DNA from: a virus
IMG/VR virus record: IMGVR_UViG_3300022926_001321
Location: 1 to 25,316 of that record
Reading direction: 5' to 3' (one strand)
DNA: 25,316 nt
Within the stretch, counting starts at the first letter, position 1. Each line of letters begins with the position of its first letter. Below, one piece after another: positions 20,972 to 25,316 of the stretch. The notes below the pieces were generated by a model. It searched no databases, was not told the origin of the DNA, and saw only the letters and a program-made list of their open reading frames with translations. The position numbers and the translations under genes are program-made.

Positions 20972-21145
20972 ATGGCTGAACCAAAAGAAAGTAAAAGTTC
21001 TAAACATTTTAAGTTTTCTATTGCTAAAAGCGGAATAAGATTCGTAGGATATGGCTTGATGGCACTATCTGGAATTAAAATTATTGCATTAGCAGGTATC
21101 TTGTTGATAGGTGCTGAAGTATTAGGAATAATGGAGGAGATGTAA
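20972..21145 (+). CDS. Small single-pass membrane protein
   Basis: This 57-aa protein starts at ATG 20972 with an excellent GAGGAGGT 6 nt upstream (within the last codons of the TGT-like gene), preferred to TTG 20957. It has a Lys/Ser-rich N-terminus (MAEPKESKSSKHFKFS) and a hydrophobic region at about 26-52 (GYGLMALSGIKIIALAGILL, then IGAEVLGI) that could cross the membrane once or make a hairpin. No recognised family. It ends with GGAGGAG-type sequence used by the next gene. Confidence 0.7.
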   Translation: MAEPKESKSSKHFKFSIAKSGIRFVGYGLMALSGIKIIALAGILLIGAEVLGIMEEM

Positions 21146-21146
21146 A

Positions 21147-21344
21147 ATGGCAAAAAAGAAAAGCAAAAAACTAAAGGCTGTTGAGAAAGAGTACACATGG
21201 TACAAAAAGAAAGTGGACGAAATGGAATCGGAACGTTCATATGATAGATCATGGGACACTAAACAACTTCTTTTAAAATTTAAAAAGATCAAGTTGTTTC
21301 TCAAAACTCAGTTAAACAAAATGAAAGAGTCATTAGAAGCATAA
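21147..21344 (+). CDS. Small basic helical protein
   Basis: This 65-aa protein is charged and helical: MAKKKSKKLKAVEKEYTWYK, then VDEMESERSYDRSWDTKQLL and a basic helix (KFKKIKLFLKTQLNKMKESL). The arrangement resembles small DUF465-like helical hairpin proteins of marine myoviruses, but that is only a pattern. GGAGGAG lies about 10 nt before the ATG. The stop overlaps the following ATG by one base (TAATG), so it is translated with the oxidoreductase genes. Confidence 0.68.
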   Translation: MAKKKSKKLKAVEKEYTWYKKKVDEMESERSYDRSWDTKQLLLKFKKIKLFLKTQLNKMKESLEA

Positions 21345-22255
21345 TGAAAAGTTTAGTTGTTGGATTAGGATTCGGACAGTTATACAAGAACATTCTTATT
21401 AAGATGGGTCATGAAGTTGTCACTGTGGATACTAATCCAGCAACGCAACCAGATTTTCAAGAGTTAACCACAGCATTAGCAACACATCCACAATTTGATA
21501 CTGCTCATATATGTGTGCCAAACTTTTTACATTACAAAACTGCACTCAAAGTTGCTGAACATACCAAAATAGTATTTGTGGAAAAGCCAGGTGTCGACAC
21601 AGTAAATCATTGGAGATTGCTTACGAACCTAAATAAGTCCACAAGATTTATGATGACCAAGAATAATATGTGGAGAGACAATATACAACAAATTACTGAA
21701 CAGTGTGAGGCAAGTGATTTAGTACAGATTAATTGGGTGAATAAAAATAGAATACCTGGTCCAGGCACATGGTTCACAGATAAAGACAAAGCATTTGGCG
21801 GTGTGAGTAGAGATTTACTGCCACACTTGATGAGCATATTGATATCAGCAAACAAACAAAATTATCAAGAATTTAAAACTCACAAATATCGTTTAGAACA
21901 AAGATGGAATATATCAGATTGTACAGGTACAGATTACGGAGTGGTCAACCAGAATGGTGTGTACAATGTGGATGATTCAGCAGTAATGGAATTGACAAAC
22001 GGTGAGAAAACCTATATACTATACGCCAACTGGAAAAGTAATATGATGGATGATGTTGCTGTGCATTTTTACAAAAATGGTGAATCGCATTTGAAATCAA
22101 TACAACTTGGATTGTGTCCAGAGAAAGCATATGAAAATATGATTAGAGATTGCTTGATACATCTAGATGACGATATGTTCTGGAACAATCAATTAGAACA
22201 AGATTTATGGATACAGGAAAGAATAAATGAAGAAAGTAAAAATATTACACACTGA
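21344..22255 (+). CDS. Gfo/Idh/MocA family oxidoreductase
   Basis: This 303-aa protein has an N-terminal NAD(P)-binding fold, VVGLGFGQLY (GxGxxG at about 7-12) with acidic Asp29 at the end of strand 2 (VVTVDTN) suggesting NAD, the ICVPNFLHY block, and the family's EKPG motif (Glu80-Lys81-Pro82) in which Lys81 is catalytic. A C-terminal alpha/beta domain follows. Members oxidise or reduce sugars, inositols and related compounds. It overlaps the next gene, a zinc-type dehydrogenase, by 29 nt, so the two enzymes likely act in one pathway, perhaps making a sugar for the glycosyltransferase downstream. Substrate cannot be told. Confidence 0.85.
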   Translation: MKSLVVGLGFGQLYKNILIKMGHEVVTVDTNPATQPDFQELTTALATHPQFDTAHICVPNFLHYKTALKVAEHTKIVFVEKPGVDTVNHWRLLTNLNKSTRFMMTKNNMWRDNIQQITEQCEASDLVQINWVNKNRIPGPGTWFTDKDKAFGGVSRDLLPHLMSILISANKQNYQEFKTHKYRLEQRWNISDCTGTDYGVVNQNGVYNVDDSAVMELTNGEKTYILYANWKSNMMDDVAVHFYKNGESHLKSIQLGLCPEKAYENMIRDCLIHLDDDMFWNNQLEQDLWIQERINEESKNITH

Positions 22256-23129
22256 AGGTAAAGGCAATTTCCAAGAAGGAGATTTTGAATTGTCTGATAT
22301 CAAAGATACTCAAATAAGAGTAAAAAGTATTTTTACTGGAGTTTGTCGTAGTGATATAGATATGATGAATGGTAACTTTGGTCCACTTCCGTTGAGTATG
22401 CAAGGACATGAAGGATTAGGAAAAGTATTGGAAGTAGGAAGTGCTGTGGATGATGTACAAGTGGGAGACTTTGTAGCAACCAGAGGCGAGCCTGCTTATG
22501 CTGATGAATACAATGCTGATCAAGGCACTTATGTGAGTGTGCCTGATGCTGAACCTAAATACATAATAGAACCTGTGGCTTGTGGACTTAATGTTGTGAT
22601 GCAGGAAGAAGAGCAATTCGAAAAAAGAAATAATAAAGAAGCCAGAATATGTATAATTGGAAGTGGCTTTTTAAGTTGGGTCGTGCATCAATATTTACAA
22701 GCAAATTATTTCTTTAAAATAGATGTAATAGGCAGTAGCAATAAAGAACTGTGGGGTGATACACTTAAAGATACATTTGAAGGTGCATATGATATTGTGA
22801 TAGATTTGAATACCAGAGATGAAGTATTTGTGCGTGATATTGTAAAGCCACAAGGATTAATTGTGTTAGCATCTGAAAAAACAAACAAAGTAACAACATC
22901 TTTCAGCAAACTGTTATGGAATGCTAATACAGTGATATTTCCATCTCCTAGACAAAAGAATTTTCAAAGATGTATGAAGATGGCAGTTAAAATGATTGAA
23001 ACAGGTGTACTTAATGTAGACAAGTTTTGGAGTAAAGGATACGATAGAGCAACAGAGTGGCAGGATGCTTTCAAAGAAGGCAATCAAAGAATGCCAGGAT
23101 ACAACAGAGGATATATTGAATGGCTTTAG
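22227..23129 (+). CDS. Zinc-type medium-chain dehydrogenase (MDR family)
   Basis: This 300-aa protein has the catalytic zinc ligands of the MDR family: Cys40 in GVCRSDID, His61-Glu62 in GHEGLGKVLEVG, and the EPVACG block (about 115-120), then a Rossmann fold beginning CIIGSGFLSWVV. The four-Cys structural zinc lobe is missing: the stretch GDFVATRGEPAYADEY has no Cys. It is short for the family (usually 340-370), mostly from loss of that lobe and some C-terminal part. It would oxidise an alcohol or polyol. It starts within the Gfo/Idh gene and ends in the next gene by 10 nt. An imperfect promoter-like site lies about 200 bp upstream. Confidence 0.85.
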   Translation: MKKVKILHTEGKGNFQEGDFELSDIKDTQIRVKSIFTGVCRSDIDMMNGNFGPLPLSMQGHEGLGKVLEVGSAVDDVQVGDFVATRGEPAYADEYNADQGTYVSVPDAEPKYIIEPVACGLNVVMQEEEQFEKRNNKEARICIIGSGFLSWVVHQYLQANYFFKIDVIGSSNKELWGDTLKDTFEGAYDIVIDLNTRDEVFVRDIVKPQGLIVLASEKTNKVTTSFSKLLWNANTVIFPSPRQKNFQRCMKMAVKMIETGVLNVDKFWSKGYDRATEWQDAFKEGNQRMPGYNRGYIEWL

Positions 23130-23647
23130 ACACAGCAAAAAGAAAACAGGTAATTTACTTTACAGGAACTGAAATAGAAAACACAGTGGCAAAAGGTTGG
23201 CAAACACTGTTCGTGGTTGGCACCAGACCTGTGGAAGAGATTGCTAAATTGGCTGTGGAACACAAAGCCAAACACATCTACTTTGGAACCAGTCAAAGTT
23301 TTATTATTAAAAAAGAAGAAGACATAAAACCTTGGTATGAAATGATAAAAGCATTATTAGAAAAAGACTTTTGGATTACACTTGATTTTGGTATAGAATA
23401 TATTGAACAAGTTACAGCCACAGGTTTAATGAGTTATAAAAAATTTATTCCAATGATCAGTGCTAAAATTCCAAACATATACAAAGTGAATGGCAACGCA
23501 ACACTCAAAATAGATGACGTGACTTGGGGACATTCAAACACAGGAGTTTGGAGTAGAAATCTAAAAGAAATTACGAAAGATATGCACTATACAGATTGGA
23601 AAGAATATGTGGGAGATACAGTAATTGACGTTGACACAGACGAATAA
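23120..23647 (+). CDS. Conserved marine-phage hypothetical protein
   Basis: This 175-aa soluble protein shows alternating strands and helices (VIYFTGTEI, WQTLFVVGTRP, HIYFGTSQSF, FWITLDFGIEYIEQ, KFIPMISAKIP) as in an alpha/beta enzyme. I recognise the whole pattern, including WGHSNTGVWSRNLKEI and TDWKEYVGDTVI, from conserved marine myovirus hypotheticals with no assigned activity. It starts inside the MDR gene and is transcribed with the two oxidoreductases. A perfect promoter for the next gene is inside its 3' end. Confidence 0.72.
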   Translation: MALDTAKRKQVIYFTGTEIENTVAKGWQTLFVVGTRPVEEIAKLAVEHKAKHIYFGTSQSFIIKKEEDIKPWYEMIKALLEKDFWITLDFGIEYIEQVTATGLMSYKKFIPMISAKIPNIYKVNGNATLKIDDVTWGHSNTGVWSRNLKEITKDMHYTDWKEYVGDTVIDVDTDE

Positions 23648-23659
23648 AATTGCTATAAT
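23631..23659 (+). promoter_or_regulatory. Perfect sigma70-type promoter for QueD-like gene
   Basis: TTGACA (23631-23636) and TATAAT (23654-23659) with a 17-bp spacer. The ATG at 23665 starts 6 nt after the -10 box, so the transcript start should fall on or beside the start codon, and no Shine-Dalgarno is present: a leaderless arrangement. Confidence 0.75.
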
Positions 23660-23664
23660 AAACT

Positions 23665-24048
23665 ATGAATAAACATAAAACATTTATATGGGTAACATTT
23701 AAAAAAGAAGGCATTCACAAATATCCTGCCGCACTGGAAGATCCAGCACTTGCAACAGGAGATGAATATGATGTGTCTTTTTTAGGCTACCCTCACAGAC
23801 ATATATTTCATTTTAAAGTAGAGATCGAAGTATTTCACAATGATAGAGATATAGAATTTATTCAATTCAAAAGATGGTTAGAAAAACTGTATGCAGAAAA
23901 AACATTACAGTTGGATTACAAATCTTGCGAAATGATGAGCGACGACTTGGCTGAAGAAATTGGTAAGAAATATCCAGGAAGAGATGTTATTATTAATGTT
24001 AGTGAGGATGGCGAAAATGGGAGTGAGATCATTTATCATAAGGAGTAA
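23665..24048 (+). CDS. queD-like: Divergent QueD/PTPS-fold protein
   Basis: This 127-aa protein aligns by eye to QueD (E. coli QueD is about 121 aa). GIHKYP with His18 corresponds to AAHRLP; GYPHRHIFHFKVEIEV with His44 and His46 corresponds to RLHGHSFMVRLEI and completes the three-His zinc site; IEFIQFKRWL matches WIIDFAELK; SCEMMSDDLAEEI matches TSEVLAKWI; and VSEDGENGSEIIY with Glu114 matches the conserved final Glu block. The catalytic Cys just before HGH in QueD is not kept (Leu/Gly here), so the normal carboxy-tetrahydropterin reaction may be changed. In queuosine or 7-deazaguanine synthesis QueD acts on dihydroneopterin triphosphate. It is alone behind its own perfect promoter. Confidence 0.6.
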   Translation: MNKHKTFIWVTFKKEGIHKYPAALEDPALATGDEYDVSFLGYPHRHIFHFKVEIEVFHNDRDIEFIQFKRWLEKLYAEKTLQLDYKSCEMMSDDLAEEIGKKYPGRDVIINVSEDGENGSEIIYHKE

Positions 24049-24051
24049 CAC

Positions 24052-24219
24052 TTGAATTACATTTCAGGTATTATTGCTTTTATGTGTCTAGTAGGATACA
24101 GTCTTACTATGCCACATCCGTTATATGATAATGGAAACGAAGTGCTGAGTGATATCTATTTCTTAGCCTTTGGAGCCTTTGCTGGACTAACATTTATTTT
24201 AAGTATGAACGACAGATGA
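24052..24219 (+). CDS. 55-aa membrane protein with TTG start
   Basis: This frame uses TTG 24052, preceded by a strong AAGGAG 6-11 nt upstream, and ends by a 4-nt ATGA overlap with the glycosyltransferase gene. The peptide begins MNYISGIIAFMCLVGYSLTM, has a short polar loop (PHPLYDNGNEVLSD) and a second hydrophobic segment (IYFLAFGAFAGLTFILSM), ending NDR. Two membrane helices are predicted. The ribosome binding site, the coupled overlap and the good hydrophobic pattern support it although it lacks an ATG. Function unknown. Confidence 0.7.
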   Translation: MNYISGIIAFMCLVGYSLTMPHPLYDNGNEVLSDIYFLAFGAFAGLTFILSMNDR

Positions 24220-25292
24220 CAATTTATATTGTAGATTTAGAAGCAGTTGACACAAGATACACCAAGGAGTGGAAGACACACTTGCCTCGACAGTTGAAAA
24301 AAGCAACCAATCATCAAGTTGTAACAATCAGTGGAGGCGACACTCCGCAAGCCACAACACCAGGTGCTTTTTTAAACTTTGGTGGTACCAATGTCTACAA
24401 AGCCAATCAGATGCAACAGATAGGTAAACTGTTCTGTGATGGCAAAGTGAAAGACGGCGATTACTTTTTATACACAGATGCTTGGAATCCCACTGTGCTA
24501 CAATTAAAGTATATGGCTGAATTGCTAAAAGTTAAAATTAAAATAGGTGGTATGTGGCACGCCGGATCGTATGATCCACAAGACTTCTTAGGAAGATTGA
24601 TTGGCAATAAACCTTGGGTGCGAAACACAGAGCAGGCAATGTTTGATACGTTTGATCACAATTTTTTTGCCACAGAGTTTCATATCGATTTATTTGCTAA
24701 AAGTTTTCCACAAGCAGAACATTATACAGGTTTAAATCCAAACAGAGGTGACAAAGTGTGTAGAGTTGGTTGGCCCATGGAGTATATGGAATCCACTTTA
24801 GAGATGTATCAAAATATGGACAAAAAGAACAAAATTTTATTCCCACATAGATTGGCTCCAGAAAAACAGCCTGCTATATTTGATGATTTAAAAAGAGCAC
24901 TTCCGCAATATGAATTTGTGGTGTGTCAAGAACAACCATTAACTAAAAACGAATATCACAACTTATTAGGTGAAGCAAAACTGATGTTCAGTGCCAATCT
25001 ACAAGAAACGTTAGGTATCAGTTGGTATGAAGGAGCAATAGTGAATGTGATTCCTATGATACCAGATAGATTGAGTTATTCAGAAATGGCAATGAAAGAA
25101 TTCTTATATCCAAGCAATTGGACAGAGAATATGGAAAGTTACAGAGTAAACAAAGAACATATCATTAACAAAATTGTTGATTATATGGAAAATTATAAAA
25201 AATACGTGCCTGCTGTTATCAAACAAAAGCAGAAATTGAAAGAACAATTCTTTTCAGGTGCAAAACTATATGGAGCAGTATCACATGGGTAA
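24216..25292 (+). CDS. GT-B-like glycosyltransferase
   Basis: This 358-aa protein looks like a retaining GT-B enzyme. The N-terminal half has a strand/helix pattern (MTIYIVDLEAVDTRY, DYFLYTDAWNPTVLQLKY split here, IKIGGMWHAGSYDPQDF), and the C-terminal half has ILFPHRLAPEKQPAIF (about 207-222) and the donor-site block LFSANLQETLGISWYEGA-type sequence (about 257-274), in which Glu264 and Glu272 match the E-x7-E motif. It transfers a sugar to an unknown acceptor: phage DNA base, host surface glycan or protein. Neighbours include two sugar-type oxidoreductases, a QueD-like and a TGT-like gene. It overlaps the membrane-protein gene by 4 nt and the next gene by 8 nt. Confidence 0.72.
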   Translation: MTIYIVDLEAVDTRYTKEWKTHLPRQLKKATNHQVVTISGGDTPQATTPGAFLNFGGTNVYKANQMQQIGKLFCDGKVKDGDYFLYTDAWNPTVLQLKYMAELLKVKIKIGGMWHAGSYDPQDFLGRLIGNKPWVRNTEQAMFDTFDHNFFATEFHIDLFAKSFPQAEHYTGLNPNRGDKVCRVGWPMEYMESTLEMYQNMDKKNKILFPHRLAPEKQPAIFDDLKRALPQYEFVVCQEQPLTKNEYHNLLGEAKLMFSANLQETLGISWYEGAIVNVIPMIPDRLSYSEMAMKEFLYPSNWTENMESYRVNKEHIINKIVDYMENYKKYVPAVIKQKQKLKEQFFSGAKLYGAVSHG

Positions 25293-25316
25293 AAAGAACG
25301 CACCAACTAATGGTCA
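25285..25316 (+). CDS. Start of the next gene (truncated at right edge)
   Basis: ATG 25285 opens a frame (MGKKNAPTNG...) that overlaps the glycosyltransferase stop by 8 nt and runs off the window. The overlap style and Lys-rich beginning match neighbours. Only ten codons are visible, so nothing can be said about function. Confidence 0.4.
   Translation, partial: MGKKNAPTNG

Noticed and set aside
21992-22020. TTGACA-17-TATACT promoter-like sequence inside the Gfo/Idh gene
   Set aside because: One mismatch in the -10 box, coding location and no start nearby; the overlap-coupled MDR gene does not need it. Kept only as a possibility.
1-25316. Assigning the host as SAR11 or a cyanobacterium
   Set aside because: AT-richness and gene content fit marine T4-like phages in general, but no host-derived marker such as a photosynthesis gene or tRNA is present in the window.

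Overview
The window looks like a piece of a T4-like (myovirus-type) phage genome, most like the marine T4-like phages of cyanobacteria and SAR11-type bacteria. The evidence is a family B DNA polymerase of gp43 type with all exonuclease and polymerase motifs, a DexA-type exonuclease, a probable sliding clamp, a DsbA-like late-transcription protein, T4-type late promoter motifs (TATAAATA and close variants), and many small conserved proteins typical of that group. Every gene I support is on the + strand, tightly packed with 1-30 nt overlaps, and the DNA is AT-rich by eye. The host cannot be read from the sequence. I see no tRNA, rRNA, CRISPR array, insertion sequence or integrase, and no gene-free stretch longer than about 120 bases.

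Layout. (1) 1-1629: end of a repeat-rich, poly-lysine-tailed protein, a membrane/coiled-coil protein, a DUF1353 protein and a holin-like membrane protein; possibly a lysis or envelope group. (2) 1694-5301: a proteostasis operon behind a sigma70-type promoter: CbpA-like J-protein, peptide deformylase and a ClpA-type unfoldase that keeps a ClpP-docking-like tripeptide. (3) 5337-11745: many small proteins, several behind late promoter motifs. Seven of them start with the same kind of short leader ending in [I/L/M]-x-E. This resembles the T4 capsid-targeting sequence cut by the prohead protease, so these proteins (including a nucleotidyltransferase) may be packed inside the head. Several end in small basic two-cysteine modules. 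(4) 11799-15190: a conserved hypothetical, DsbA-like protein, membrane proteins, a HAD phosphatase, a peroxiredoxin and a GMP reductase. (5) 15197-19275: replication genes: DNA polymerase behind two hairpins with the same 8-nt loop (a candidate autogenous operator), DexA-like exonuclease, sliding-clamp-like protein. (6) 19281-25316: a tRNA-guanine-transglycosylase-like enzyme, small membrane and basic proteins, two overlapping oxidoreductases (Gfo/Idh/MocA and zinc-type MDR), a conserved hypothetical, a QueD/PTPS-like protein, a TTG-started membrane protein and a glycosyltransferase.

The most interesting inferences are these. First, the TGT-like enzyme ends in a tail almost the same as the clamp-binding tail of the DNA polymerase (F-x-N-L-F-acidic), and a QueD-like gene lies nearby; together they suggest a 7-deazaguanine-type DNA modification coupled to replication. 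Second, a set of candidate injected head proteins shares a processed leader. Third, near-perfect sigma70 promoters in three places put the predicted transcript start on the ATG itself, implying leaderless early mRNAs. Fourth, there is a tandem-hairpin operator in front of gene 43.
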